DNA from: Candidatus Omnitrophota bacterium
GTDB lineage: Bacteria; Omnitrophota; Omnitrophia; Omnitrophales; Aquincolibacteriaceae
Assembly (NCBI GenBank): GCA_903856085.1
Contig: CAIOAT010000047.1
Location: forward strand, 148,634 to 191,978
Length of the DNA: 43,345 bases
Direction of reading: 5' to 3'
Shown here one piece after another: positions 14,501 through 29,500 of this stretch. Numbering within the stretch: the first letter of the stretch is position 1; the number at the start of each line of letters is the position of its first letter. The position numbers and the translations under genes are program-made. The notes below the pieces were generated by a model, which searched no databases, was not told the DNA's origin, and saw nothing but the letters and a program-made list of their open reading frames with translations.

Positions 14501-17500
14501 AGATCCAGGCGGTTCACGAGGCCAAGGGAATCTTTATTGATATTGGCCCGCGCCATCACTGCGGGAGCAAATTGGATCGACTGGAACTGCACGACGTCCT
14601 TGAGGGTATCAAGGTCTTTGGAATTCACGATACCATCCTGGTTGAAGTCAATGTAGCTCTTCATGAGTGACGACAAGGCTTGGATATCCTTCTGATCCAC
14701 CCATCCGTCCTTGTTGATATCCGCCTGCGCGAACTTCGGAATGAGGCTGCCCAAACGGTCAATGCGATCGATGGCCGTCAGATCCGCCGCATTAAATACT
14801 TTGTCGCCTGTGATATCGAGAGCCGCGCGATCCGCGGAATTGACCAGCCCGTCCCCGTTCACGTCGGCGCGAGAAATATATTCGAGGAGACGGGAATCAT
14901 CCGCGGTAACCGTACCGCTGCCATTGATGTCTTGCTTCGGAAGATCGCGCAAGAGCTGCAGGATGGCATAATCAAAATCGTCGACCCGGCCGTTCTTTGT
15001 AAAATCGACCGTCAGGCTGCGCTTGGCGAGAACATCCGCGGCGGACTGGTACGCGCTGAGGCGCGCTTCGCCGAAATAAGCCGGCGTGTTCTCGGTCACA
15101 AGGCCGACGCGGCCCTGCATGAACGTGTCGTTGGCGAACGAGAAAACTTCCGTCCCGTTAAAGGAAAATTTGAACTGATTTCCCTGAGCCTTCACCCCGA
15201 TGCCGTAGAAGGTGCTGTCCTGGATGTACGGAAGGTCGACGGCGCTTTGCTTCAGGAGCGTCCGGACGCCGGCCTGGACCTTCCAGAATTGGAGGGTCGA
15301 GGTCTGAGGATCCATCACCGCCTCGTAATAGTTCATCTCGTTCTGGTAGCGGAACACGATCCCGGCCCGCTTGTCCTGGCTCTCCGCCCCATTCTGGAAC
15401 TGGACCTGGGTGCTGAAATCAAAATCATCCAGGCCCTGCGCGTCCATGAGGGCAACGTGCCGCGCGGTCGGAGTGACATCGGTCTGGCGCAGGACGCCAT
15501 AAGCCACAGTCCACTGATCGCCGTCGAGGGCCCAGTGCGAGAGATCCATCGAATCGAAGCTTTCCTGGCGGGTTTCCGCCAGATACAGTTCACCATCGCG
15601 AATCTCGAATCCTTTGATCATGGTCAGAAGCGACGCAATCTCATTTGCCGTGTAAGTCTTGGCGCCTAATTTGAACGTCATGGGCGAAGTGGAAAGCGAA
15701 TTGATTGCCTTATTGAGATTGTCATCCGTCAAATAACTCTTGAGGATGCTGACATCGCGGCTGTCCGCGACCCCATCCCCGTTCAGGTCTGCTTGAGCGA
15801 CCTGGTCGAGCTGAACGCTATGGAAAACCTTGCTGATCTCCCGAACCATGGCCAGGTCGGAATCCGTCAGGCCTCCGGTTCCGTCGACGTCCTGATAATT
15901 GACGATACCCTTGTAAAGGTCCTTCCGGTCCTGATCGTTAACAAATCCGTCGCCGTTGACATCCGCCTTGGCGATCCAGGACTGGATCTGGATGATATTT
16001 TTGATGACATTGAGGTCCGTGGCATCGACGGCACTGAAGTCTCCGGCCACATCCAGCCGGACCTCCTGCGGCGTGGAATTATTGTCCAGTTTGATGCTGT
16101 CGCTGCACTTACCGTTGCCATCGCAGGTTTTCTTGGCGTTGAAAACCGACATGAAATAGTCCACATCCTGCTGGTTGACCTGTCCGTCATTATTAAGGTC
16201 CGCGCGGCTGAGCCACATGGCGCCATTAGCCGCCGCGGAGACGAGCACGCCGTCAGCGTTCGTCCACTCCCCGTCGCCGTTGATGTCGTACATCGGAAGC
16301 ACGGGTTCACGTACCTCGACCCGGGTGATCTCCAAATCGGCCGCGGCCGCCGCATCCCCATCGGCCGTCACGCGCTTAAAGGTGATCGCATGGGTGCCTT
16401 CTTTGAGATCGAACTTCCCGGAGAGCTTCACAGCCGTTGTACCGACCTTGCCCCCGATCGAGCCGACCTTCTCGCCGTCGATATAGACATCGAACGTGAG
16501 CGTCGCGTCCATTGAGGAAGCTATCGTAAGAGCCAATTCGTAGCGACCGGCCCGATCCATCGCCACGCTCTTGAAGCCCAGCGACGCGTCCGGCTGGCTT
16601 GTGATCAGTTTGTTCTGGACGGCCGTCAGTCCCGAAAGATCCATCCCGGCCTTGTCCGTAAGACTGAGCAAGTGGCTTTGCGGCGTAAAAGTACTCCAGG
16701 CCGTAAAATCAGCCTGGGTGATCTTGCCGTCGCCGTCGAGATCGCATTTGCTGAGCGCATCCGCGCTGAGATAGAACTGAGGCAGGTTGAACTTGACGTA
16801 ATCGAATCCACCCGTCCCGGAACCCAGCTTGACCTGACCCGGCGTCTGCATCTGGCCGCCCATCAGGAGCTCCGTGACGATATTAAAGTCATCCATATCG
16901 ACTTTACCGTCCCCGTTCACATCGACGTGATACTTGGCAGCTTCACTCAGGATCGATTCATCCTTGAAATCGACGATGCCGTCCTTATTGACATCCGCTT
17001 TGGCAATAACATCCTTGATGCCGTCAAGGGTCATGTTCTTGAAGATGTCGGAGCTCTTGAGGGTCAGGATCAAACCATCGACCGCTGTCTTTGTATCATT
17101 CATCTTGGTGACATCGGCCAGAGAGATCATTCCGTCCGCATTCAGATCGGCCGCGCTGTTATAGAGGCTGCGGAACGCCTCCAGCTCCGTGTTGTCGACG
17201 TACAGACCCTTGTCATTGTGAGAGCTACTCGTACCGCCCAAATAAGCGTCTGTGTTGATGCGGTTGTAGAGGGCCCGCTTGATCGATTCGCGCAAAACGA
17301 GGTTATCGAGATAAGTGACGTCATCCGCGTTCACCTTGCCGTCGCCGTTCAGGTCATAGCTAGCAACGCTCGTCAGTCCCTGCGCGATATCATGCTTGAG
17401 ACGGTAAACGTCTTCCTTCGTAAGCATGTCATCATCATAGATATCCGCGTTCTTGGTCATGAACGCCTGCTTCTTGATAAGCGCGGAGAGGATATCGCGG

Positions 17501-20500
17501 TCCGCCGAATTGACGACTCCGTTTCCGTCCAGGTCCATGAGTGCGATCGTGGAGTTAAGAGCCGCCTCGAGATCCGCCCGGTCTTTCGCATCAACCGTTT
17601 TATCCTCATTGAAGTCCATCTTCGTGGACATGGCAGGATCGAGATAATTGACATCCCAATAACGGAGGATGTCGTCATGATTGAGCTCTCCGGTACCGGC
17701 AAGATCGAGCCACGACATCTTGGTATTGAACAAGTCCATATCCTTCTGATCAATATTGAAATATAACCGGCCATCCTTGTTCAGGTCGGCCTTGATCTCG
17801 AGCATCAGCTCATCGGCGATGTAGCGCATATCCTCGGGATCGATCACGGGGCGGTCGGTTTCAAGCTGATCGCGTGTAAGCTGCACAAGACCGTCCGCCG
17901 TTTTGTTGATCACATAATCATACCCCGCAATGCTCACCGTGTTCTTGCCGATCACCCCATTACTCACCGAAGGCAACAGATTCAGCGTCGGATCAACACC
18001 GTTCTCGGTAAACGCGTATTTATTTGAAGCGGCGTTGAAAGTAAAATCGTAAAGCTTGTTATTCACATTAATCTGATCGAGCGACTGCAGCGTGATGAGA
18101 CCCGAGGCCTGCTTCACGGCTTTATACTTTTGGGCTCCAAAAGAAATAACACCGGTCGCGTCGGTCATAAGCGGAGTCAGGTCCAGCTTCACCGTTCCGT
18201 CCGCATTGCGCGAAACCGCAAAGGCATAATTGCCAAGACGAACCGTCGTTTGACCGGCAGCGTCCATATCGTAGGTCGTGCCGTCGAGCTCGACCCTTCC
18301 GGTCAAATTGATCAGAACATATTTCCCGGCATCCTGATGGATCTCGTATTTCAAACCGCCAACGGTAGCGATCCCGCCCACGCTCTCAATGGCCGCGTCG
18401 GTTCCGTGCGTAAGAACGTATTTGCCCGCGGATTCGGTGATGACGTAAGGCAGGCTGTTGATCGTAACCATGCTGTTCGCATCCGGCGCCTTCGAGAGAT
18501 TGGCTGCGTACGAAGCTTCCAGGAGTCTCCGGTTCAAATGCTCGATCTCATTCTCCGACATGTCAACCGCGGGATCCGCGAGCGCCTTCACCAAGAGTGC
18601 CTTAGTTTCATTATCAAGACCCTCCACGTAGGAGGCATTCTCATACTCGGCGGCGTTCATCCTGACTTTCAAAACCGCATTAAGCGCCGAAACCCATTCG
18701 GCATTGGTGACGGTCTGGACAGGATCCGCAGTGAGCTTTGCGTATATCGCATCAATCCCGGTCGCAACACCCGTCGCCCATTTTGAAGACAAGGCTGATG
18801 CAGCAGTCGCATCCAGAGCCGCCGTCAGATCACTCGCGGCAAACGCATAGGACGGCGTAATAATCTTCGCACTACCGTTGTACGTGATCGTAGGCTCCAG
18901 ACCCCAGACATGCTCCAGCTTGAAGGCTGACCCGTCCTGCGAGATCTCGAAGTCCTGGTTATTGATGGTGATGATGTTCTTGCCGTTCGTCAGAACGGAG
19001 GTCATTTTGTCCTGGGTGTATTCGACGCGGGCGACGGTGCCGAGATATTTATCCGAAAGAACGAGGTTGGTGGCGGCAGTCCCGGTCACATTGAAGATGC
19101 GCGTGCCGATCTGGATCAGGTGCTGCGATGTGGCCGCTATACTCAAGTAGTAGCTCGTCGCGACAGTGTTGCCGCTCAGTTTGAGCGTGAAAGTCGGACG
19201 GTTTTGAGAATCGAGGCTCGTCGAAGTCTGGCTCACAACATCATAAACGATTCCGTCAATATCGATCTTGGAAGCGGCCGTCGCGGAATATTGCCATTTT
19301 CTTGCCAACGTCACGAAGCCGGTGCTCGGATCTTCCGAGACCGTGTATTCGCGCCTGGCCTGGCCGGCCCCGAGTGAAACGATGAGCTCCTTGGAGACTG
19401 TCGTGAATGAGATGGCTGGGTCATCGACCGAGACAAATTTGTACTCAGAATTTACCTTGGAAACAATGAAGTTCGAGCCCATGAGCTGTACCGTGTTCGA
19501 AGTGGAGTAGAACGGAGCGGCCGCCTTGATGGCATAAACAACCTTACCGTTAACAGTGCTGTCGGTAATCTGGTATTTCACGCCGTCGACTTCGATCACG
19601 CCTGTGGCATCGCTCACCAAGGCCAATTTGCCGAACGTGAGAGTGTAAATGTTGGCCGCTTTGGTGACCGCATACGTGCTGTCGGCAATCGAAACAAAGC
19701 CGTCAACCGACGGGATCGCGGCCTGATCCGTCAAAATAAGCCTCTGGAGGGTCGCGTCATACGTGATCTTGTAATCGACGCCGCCCAGGGTGACGATATC
19801 CCCGACCTTGCCGTTCGCGTCCGGATGATCCACCGAACCCGCATAGAAAACATAGAGCTCGGAGGCGTCTGCTTTTGTCTGGCGGATGATCTTGTATGTG
19901 ACGCCCCGCAAATCGATCGAGCGCTCCTTCGACATCACCTGAACCACATCATCCCCGCCCAAGCCGAGATCATGGTAATAAGAAAGCGCTTGTTGCAGCA
20001 GCGTGACATCCGAGGCGTCCAGTTTGCCATCGTTATTGAGATCCGAGAGATTCAGAAGAGCGCTCGAAATCACCTCATCCGAATAGATCTCGCGGAACAT
20101 GTCGTAGGTCTTTTGTTTTGCGGCCAAAAGGTCGGCGATCGTGCGCTGGGCGTTTGCGATCTCCTGCTTCTTAACATCAAGATCGTGCTGATCGAGAACT
20201 CCGTTGCCGTCCACGTCATACTGGTTGAACCGCGCCACCGCGTCACGGAGCGTCTGAATATCGGATTGATCGACGGTGCCGTCTTTGTTGTCCTGGATCG
20301 TGTAGTAGCGGTTGAAGATCTTGAAGACCTGGCCTTCCACGACCCGGCTTTGTGTTACCTGGTCGAAACTGAGGAGACCGCCCGCCGCGCTGCTGATCTT
20401 GAACGTATCTGTTCCGATCTGGATCAGGCCGTCGTTTCCGCTGACATACGACTGGGTCGCATCCGTCAGGCGATAGCGGCCGTCGGCCAGTTTCGAGATC

Positions 20501-23500
20501 GTGTAAGCTTTCGAACCCAGCTCGACCGTCTGGCCGTCGGAGACCGCATGCAGCGGCGTCCCAAGACCTTGCGGCGTGAGAGTAACATTGCGGGTGACAG
20601 GGTCGATCGTGATGTCATAGGTAACAAGGCCGATCTTGACCGTCAACCGGCTCGTATCGCTGGTGTACGCCGTGGTGCCATCGTTGAAGATAATGCGGTT
20701 AGCGGTAAAATCATTCCGGACCTGATAGATCTTTCCGGCGATCTCGATGGGCTTGGCCGCCGGGATCTCGCTGAAGACCCGGGTCAGCTGTAGGCCCGTG
20801 GCGGTTTTCGCGATCGTGTACTGGACCCCGTCAATCGCCACGCGTCCGGTCGTATCGCTAAAGAAGCTGACATCCGCAGCAATGTTCATCTTGAATTGGT
20901 AAATATTTTTGACGGCATTGACCGCGGTCACTGCATAAGTCTGACCCCTCAACGCAAAGCTTGAGGCCGGAACCGCAGGAATATCAAACACGGATTTTTC
21001 GATGAGACTCACCGCCGGCGCGGTAGCGTCGACTGTAACAACATCGTACGTAATGCCTCCGAGGACAACCGTCTTGGTGGCGCGATCGCTCTGAGAGATC
21101 AAACCACCATACTGAAAATCATAGGTATCAACGCCGCGCTTCACGACCGTATAGTTCAGCCCCTTAACACTGATCGCCACAACGCTTCCGGTCTTCTGAC
21201 TATCAAACGTGTGTACTTCCGCAAATGTTACGGCGCCGGTCACCCAGTCGCGCGTCAGCTGGTACGTCGTGTTTCCGATTTTGACCGTATCTTTCACGGG
21301 ATCGCTGCGGTAGACCTCGGAACGGTCGTCGGGATTCCTCACGGTATAGATGTCGGAGGTCCAGTCATACTCGATCTCGAATATGCGGCCGCCCAAACTC
21401 ACCTGCGGCATCAAAACGGCCGTCTGGGAGGTCGCGTGGATCTGCTCGAGGACGGGTTTCTGAGAATAAGTGTCGATTGTGATGTTGTAGGAAACTCCGT
21501 TGAGATACACGATCGAGCTATTCGACTCGTTTTGGAATGTCGACTTGCCGTCGGTGAACGTGAAGTTATTCTGGGCATCGCGATCCACGCGGTAATAAAC
21601 GCCGCGATCAACGATGTAATCTCCGGCGAGCGTTTTGCTCTCGTCGGCCTTTTGCGTGAGCAGGATCTGACCGTTCGGCTGTAAGCCGACCGTATAAGTA
21701 ACGCCACCAAGCTCGATCTCGCTGGAGCCGGACTGCTGCTTCGCAGCAACGAGGCGGCGGTCATAAACCGTGATCGCGCCGGCCGTCCCCGTGTAACTGT
21801 AAGTGTGCCCGCCGACCGTGAAGCTTCCGTCATAGACATTAGAAATGCCAGCGATCGAAGGGGTGTTCCCCGCGACGTTTTGAACGGTGGGCAGAACTTC
21901 GGCAAGCTTCACCGCGCCACTCGTCACCGTCACCGTATAGTTTTTCCCGTCGATTTTGACTGTCGAACCATTTGACACATTGCCCGAATCAAACGTGCCG
22001 CGGGATATTTTGTAAGTGCCGGCGCCCGTATTAAGCACCCCATACTCGAGGCCGTTGAGTTTCACCACCTGGTGAGCTACGATCACTCCGCCGTAAGACG
22101 CCAGGTCCGCAGCTCCCGCGGGCGCCACATAGGTAAGCTGGATATAGGCTTTACCATTCACCGTCACCGAGTCAACCTTATAACGCCTGTCGGCTGTACT
22201 GAGATATTGATAACCATCAATCGGATCTATGACGGAATAGAGAACGTTGATCCCGTCGTTAAAAGCATGCAAGCCGCCCGCGATCGATGTGACGGAGTAC
22301 CGGGTGCCGTGATCGATCTGACCGCGGTAAGATCTCTGCATTTCAATGATCTCGTCGGCCACCGTGGTGCTTTCGTTGGCCTTAGCCGTCAAAACAACCG
22401 GTGTGACGGTGGCATTAATGCTGAATGTGTTGCCATTGATCGTGATCTCAGAACCGCTGGTATTGCTCTCGTAAAGAGTCGTGCCGTCGCTTGCGATGTA
22501 TTGAGTGCCAACCTTCCGGATAGAATAGGAAGTCCCGCCAATCTGGGTTACCTGGTCGGCCAAGGACACTTTGTCCGCGGTGGCGGTCCCCGTCAGGGTA
22601 ATCTTACCGCCCGGAACCACATACGTAATCGTGAAACTATTCGCACCCAAGGTCACGGAATTCCCCACCGAATTGACTTTATTCCCGGCTTCGTCCGTAA
22701 AGCGATAAACGCCGAGGATGTCGTCATAGCTTACATTGTAGAGCTTGCCATTCACGGCGATGCCCTGGATCCCCGCGGTCTGCGACTGACCGAGGTCTTT
22801 TTCGACGAGTTTGAGTTCCCGCGTAATTGCATCCTGTTTAAGCTCGAATTTCCGGCCGTCGATCATGACCGTCTGGTCCTGCGCGCTGATCGCGTAGGAT
22901 TTCGTGCCGTCATTGAGGACCGCCGTAGAAGCTTCGTAAACGCCTAATTCCTTCACACGCGAACCCTTGCCGCCAAACTGGTACCGCACGTAGCGCGCGA
23001 CCGTCGGATCGATATAGCTAATGACCTCTCCTGAAACGATAGTGTCGTGGATCGCGACCTTCTGCCAAACCGAGCCGTCCTTGGAGATCTCGATCGTCAT
23101 GTTCGTGACGGCATGATCTTCGCCGGGTTGGGAAACCTTGGTGACAAATTTCGCTATCTCAACGTTGCGCCCGAGGTCCATGACCACCTGTTGCGATTCA
23201 TCCCAATCGGAGAACAGGAAATTGCCGGCAGCACCCTCAATGGAAGCCGTACCGTCCGTCCCCTTTTCATTCGTGTCGCCGATCAAATTCTTCAAACCTG
23301 TGGCCGGGCTGGCGGACGACACCGAGGTGATCTTGGCCCCTTGTTGCACTGCGGCATAATTCGTATCCGCTTCCGGCTGGCGCACTGTGAAGTAACGATC
23401 GCCAAGCTGGATGACCTTGCCCGCAGCGATCTCCGTCTTTAGATAGTCCTGAACAAAAACAACTTCCCCGGTCACGGGATCCACGATGCCGTTAAAGAGC

Positions 23501-26500
23501 ATATCCGCGAGCGTGACGCCGTTCAGCTTGCCGTCCACGGTCTGCCACAAAGAACTGTCCGTCAGGGTGTACGTGTTATCGTGCGTCAGATTCGCGCGGC
23601 GGACCTCGTCTTCATAGATCTTCAGGGCCAGGAGATTTTTGATCGACTCGGCGCGATCGAGATCGGCCTGATCCACCTTCCCGTCACCGGTCAGATCCTT
23701 CACCATGGTGGCATCGCGGATCATGATGTAATCGGCACCGTCGATATTTCCGTCGCCGTTGAAATCGAGCTGGAGCTTATCCCCTTGGCTGCCGCCCTGG
23801 CGGTAAAAATCCCAGCCGCCGAAGTTATCGGCCGTCGTTTTCATGGCCTTGGAATGCAGGAAGTAATCGGCCACATCGCGGACCTCGAGCGCATCCCCAC
23901 CCACTTCGGAGACCACACCCCGGTAAGACAGAATTCCATCGTGGTTAAAATCATAGAGGCCGCGGTAATAAACAAGCTGCGACAGATCAGCGCTGTCGAT
24001 GCGTCCATTGTTATCAATATCCAGCGCGGCCTTATACGCAGGATCCGTTGAATCAACCCCTTTGACTGCGCTCTTTTGATAGAAGATCGCCAGATCCTTC
24101 TGATTGATGATGCCGTCCGAGTTGTAGTCGTACTTCGGATCGAATCCAAGCAGAGTCTTCTCGACCTGCCCGGCGTAATAAGCCTCGACAAGCCGCCTGT
24201 TCAGGCGCACGAGTTCGTCTTCCGTCATCGCAACGGCAGGAGTTTGAAGCGCCTTGGCCAGAAGGGCCCGGGTCTCGGGATCAAGCGTGGCCCGGATCGA
24301 GGCGCTGTCACTGGCGGCCTGATAGTCCGCGGGAAGCATTCTGACTTTCAGTACGGAATTCAGCGCGGCGACCCACTCGTCAACGGTCACCGTGTCCGCA
24401 GGAACTTTGTTGAGCTTGGCCCGGATTGCGTCGAGTTTCCCTTGATCCCAACCGGCTGACAATCCATTCCCCTTGAAGCCGTTGGCGCTGAGTGTCCCCG
24501 TGAGATCCGCTGGGGTTACCAAGAACGACCCGTCCACATCACCGGTCACGCGGCCAAAAAGCTCCTTGATCTTTACCTCGGTCGCCTCGGTATCCGTCGT
24601 GATACCCAAAATACCTTTCAGCTGGCTCTCTTCAAGATTATCAATGATCCGATCGCCGTTCGAGTCGTGCTGCATCACGAACGCCTGAAGCGCATCGGCA
24701 TCGTCGACCCAAACTTGGCCGTCGCCGTTCACGTCCACCGCCGACAGGTTAAACCCAGTCATATTCAGGAACACGTCACGGACCTGGATCGGCTTCGCGA
24801 CCGAGATATTGCGGAACACGAACTTGACCTCATGATCACCCTTATCGAGACCGCGCACGAGTAGCTTATCCTCTTCGTAGCGCAGACCGTTCGTACCGGT
24901 CACATGCAGTTGGCCTTTGAAAGCCCCGTCCACAAATACGTCGATGTCGTACTGGAAGTTGGGCGGCAAGGATTGCTGCTGGTAACTCCGCGCGGAAAGA
25001 CCGACATAGAAATTACCCTTAGCCGCGGTGGCGTCCGCCTGAGAGATACTGTATTGGAATGTCATAAAATCATTCTGTTCGGTCGAGTGAGTGGTCGTTC
25101 CGTCGACCTCGAAGGAAGACCCTCCGGTAAGATCGGCATACCGCGCCGCGGTGCGTCCGTCAATCGCGCCGTTCTGGGGAACGATCAGGCGGTAGGCGTT
25201 ATCGACAAAGTTCACATCGATCTGGTCTACGACGTTGTCCGTGGTGTTCATGTTGTATTTCAGGTAATTTGCAGCACTGTCCTTGAACATATCCAGATCT
25301 TTCTGATCCACATAGCCGTCACCGTTAATGTCCGCTTTCAGCAGGTTCTCCCGGACAGCGCTCGTGATGAACTGCCCGGTATCATCGCGATACTGACGCA
25401 GCAAGTCATTCAATGTCACAAAATCCTTCAGATACTGCAGGTCCTTGTCATCGATCTTTCCGTCCGCATTAAGATCTTTCAGCATCTGAACGGCCTTTTG
25501 GGCATACTCGAAATCAAGGACGTCCTGGATGTCGATGCGGCCGTCATTCCGTTTCGCGGGATCGAAATCCGGATAGACCCTGGAGAGGATGTTCTTGAGC
25601 TCCTCCGTGGAAGTCTGCGTATTCACTGTCGCGTCGAGTTCGAGGGCTTTATTCTGCAAATAGGTGTTTTGCGAAAAGAGCGCAGTCCGGGCGAGCAGCT
25701 GGCGGTCCTTATCGTCCACGACCCCGTTACCGTCAATGTCCCCCGCCTGGTAATACTTCTGGCCTTGTTCGAAAAGGAGCGCATCGTTCGAGGTGATCTG
25801 GCCATTGCCGTCAATGTCGCCGCGATCAATCTGACCCTGCAGGAGAACGCTCTGATCGATGATCGCCGCATCCAGTGCATTCCGGATACCATTCCCATCC
25901 ACATCAACCTGATAACGCTCGCGCAAGGTCACCTTCGCGCTCTGCACCGTCACGTCAAACACGTAGCCGTCGATATCGACCACATGGGTCATGACGGTGT
26001 TCGTAATAGGATCTTCCATGATCTTGCTACGGTAAGCCACCTGGGAATTGTCATTCGGTTTAAAAATATATTCCGTCCCGGACTCTGTGATCGTGTAGGT
26101 CTTGCCGTTGACCACGATTGTTCTTCCGCCAACACCGGTCTGAGTCTGTTCCTGGGCCTGCGCGAGCTTGCGCACCACAGTGAACTTCTTCGTTGTGGCA
26201 TCTTCGAAGATATTGCAATCGACCCCATTCAACGTGACGAGCGACTTCGTCGTATTGCTGACGGCAGCCTTCTGACCGTTCGGGAGCCAAAAAGACAACG
26301 TGCCGGTCGGCAGTCCGTTCGCATCCAGATCGCGCTTGACGCCGTATTCGATGTTGTCGAGGTTAATGACCTGATCGTAAACGTTCTGGCTCGTACGCCC
26401 CTGCTTCTTGAGCGCCACTTTATTGGTGGCGGCATCGATGACCTCGATGTCGTAAGTCGCATCGCCAAGTTTGATCGTCTTGAGGTCCGTGCTCTCGATC

Positions 26501-29500
26501 GAAACATTCGTGGGATCCTCGAGGCTGAAAGCGGTTGTGGAGTGGTCGTCCGGATTCTGGGTGCGGCTCACGAGATAAAAACTATCGCCTAATTCAAGCG
26601 CGGTCCTGTTGTCGGCAATAGCCTGGCTCCGGACAGCCTGAGCCTTATACAGTTTCACATCGCCGAACGGATCCACTGCGACCGTATACACCTGACCTTT
26701 AAGGGTCACTTTTTTATCGGTGACTGTGGCCGACTCGTTGGCATCCGCTGCGTTGGTGAATTTCGACGGAAAGCCGTCCACTTTTTCAACCTTGAAAACG
26801 GACGTCGCGAAGGTTCCAGGCGGATTCTCGGTCCGGATCTGAACAAAACGGAGGTTATCATCCACCGGGGCGCTCGTGGCGGCCAGGCGCGAGATCTCGA
26901 AATCCTTACCGGTAACGGCGTAATTAATGGAGTATTTCTTGCCTTCAATCTCGATTGTGCTGAGATTCATTGCAAACGTGTACGCTGTGTTCTTTTTGGT
27001 ACCGGTGAGTGCAGTGAACTTGATCTGGCCGGGAGCCGGCGTCGTGGTCAATACCGTTTGATAGAGCACGCCGTCCAGATCCACCGCTTTGACGGTCGCA
27101 CTGGCTGCATTCTTCGTATCGTAAGGAACCAGCTTGAACTGCCCCGTCGCTGGCTGATCCTTCAGAATCTGGAAATTCCCCTGAGGTAACAGCACTTTGT
27201 CTGTGGCCGTCGTGACAGGGGTTCCGGTATTATCAAGACGAGTGAAAGTCGTGTTACCGGCGGCGGTGGTGATCTGATAGAACACACCGGCGACATTCAC
27301 CACAACTCTGCTGTCGCTTGTCGAGGTTGCACCGATCGGATAAAGCTCCACGTATCCGGAAGCCGCCGCAACAACCTTATAGGCCTGACCCCGGATCGTT
27401 ACTTTTAGATCCGCGGCGGTGGCACCGGCGGACTCTCCGCTATTTGCCACATTCGTGAATTTATATGCGAAGCCACCCGTATTGGCTTCGACTTTGAAAT
27501 ATTGACCGCCCAGGCTCACAACTTGGGCCACCGTGGCGAGATTGGCCGGGATCATCTGGTTCAATTGAATATCGCCAGAAGTATTCACGACTTCTATTAA
27601 GTAATCCGTACCGGAGATATTGACCACGCCGGTGGAAGCGTTGCTTGTCGCTAAAACCTGGGCACTGGTCGGGTTCTGAAATTGATACGCCCCTCCGACG
27701 GGCACCACCGCATAAGAGGTCCCGCCCACGCTGATCAGGCGCTTGGCGCCCTTGGTGGAAGTATCCGGAATAGCAGTCAGGGTGATCACGCCGGCAGTTT
27801 CGCTGATCTTATAAGTTTTTCCGCCGTAAACAATCGCTTGAACCGAAACGCCGTCGACGGTCATCGCAAAGGACTGGCCATTAACGGTCATCGCACCGCT
27901 CTTGGGAAGCAATGCCCCCGTCCAAGCGTTGGTGAATACATAATTAGCGCCGGGCTTGTTGACCGACCAGACGGTATTATCGCTCAGCTGAACCATGGCC
28001 TGAGTCACCTTCGTAGCAAAACTCGGTGATTCGACGGCCCGGACAACGCCCGTCCCATCTTTCGTGATCTGGAAATTCGCCCCGTCGATTGTAACGACCT
28101 CGACGCCGTTTTGAGTCGTCGTCGCCGGCAGGGCGGAACCCGACTGCCGCGAGGTCAACGTAAAATGGCCGCTGACGGGACCCGTGACGTCATAAGCGAT
28201 CCCCTTCAGGAAAACGGTGATCTTGCTATCGTCCGTGGGCTTGGCTACGAAAGACTGCTTTTCCAGGGAGATCTCTCCCGTGGCCGGTGCGTCCATGCGT
28301 ACCTGATAAGTGTAGTTGCCGAAATTCGTGAAACGGACCGTACGCGTCACGGGTTCGATCACATAAAAATCGGAGACGTTGGAAATATTTTGCATCTTTG
28401 CCGCGCCGGTGGCCGCATTGGTGACAATGTATTCATAAATGCGCACATCGGTCGGATCGGAAGGATTCACAAGAACGACCGCCTTCTTCCCCTGGGCGGA
28501 ATTCCTGAGCGCTTTCGCGTCACTCAGGCTTTTCCCGGAAAAGAGCGCGGTGAGTTCAGCATCGCTCAAACCGTTCAGCCATGCGATCGTGGTAGTGTTC
28601 GTCGTTTCCGACAAAACTCTCTTATAGTCGGCGGCATCGATCACGCCGTTCTTATCGAAATCATACGTGGCGTTATAACGCGCGTCGGCAACTTCAATAT
28701 TGTTGACGGTCAGCGACAATCCCGCACGCGGGTCGATCATTTCAAACCGGACGTTTTGCGTGCCGGTGATCCCCAGCGTTTTCAGATTCACTTTCCTCTC
28801 GCCCCAGATCCCGTCGGTACCCGTCGGCGCAAAGGAAATGGTCCCGACGGAAACGCCGCCCACAAACACTTCGAACCGGTAGGATGTCATTCCCTGCGGC
28901 AGGGTTGCGGCAGCATTCATTCGGAACACATACTCCCCACTACCATTAAAGTTAAATGTAGTGTCGATAAAATATTTGCGCCCGTCATTCACGAAAGGAT
29001 CCAGAGCGAACTGACCATCGCCGGATTTTGTGAAATAGGTAGTCGTCGCGCCTGTCGTGACATTCACCGCTGGAAGAGTGCGGGCGCCGCTCGCGGCTGC
29101 GACAAGGGCGGCATCGCGGTAATCGACAAAATTATTCTGATCCGCATCCGTCAGGAGGACTTCCCAAAGGGTGATCTTGTGGTCCGCGGACTCGACCACT
29201 TCGTAAGTGTTGTTCAGTTGCGCGGGAGCATTCGTAAATGTGACAAGGCCCTGCGCGTTGCTGCGGTAGGTTTCGACGCCGGACGCCGAGGACCGCCAGA
29301 AGGTGAATGTATTATCCGAATTCCGCGACGCAATATAAACATTTCCGTCCAAAGTCACCTTGGAGACATCTGCGCTCGACGGCATCAGGCCCTGCAAGAA
29401 ATCGAGGTCCTTGAAATCGACTTTGCCGTCCACAACCAGGTCCGCATCGGCATCGAACGGCTTCGCCCCGCTGATGATGTCGAGCACCCGCTGAACATCG

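Noticed and set aside
15867-16361. Minus-strand open frame of 164 codons in another frame
   Set aside because: It overlaps the main frame fully in a different register, is rich in R, S, T and P, and opposite calcium loops it reads repeat noise. No homology-like pattern.
1-28620. RHS/YD repeats in the beta arrays
   Set aside because: Phrases such as YxVxxDxxxGxVxL look similar, but the regular YDxxGRL core and an RHS shell or toxin-end motif are missing.
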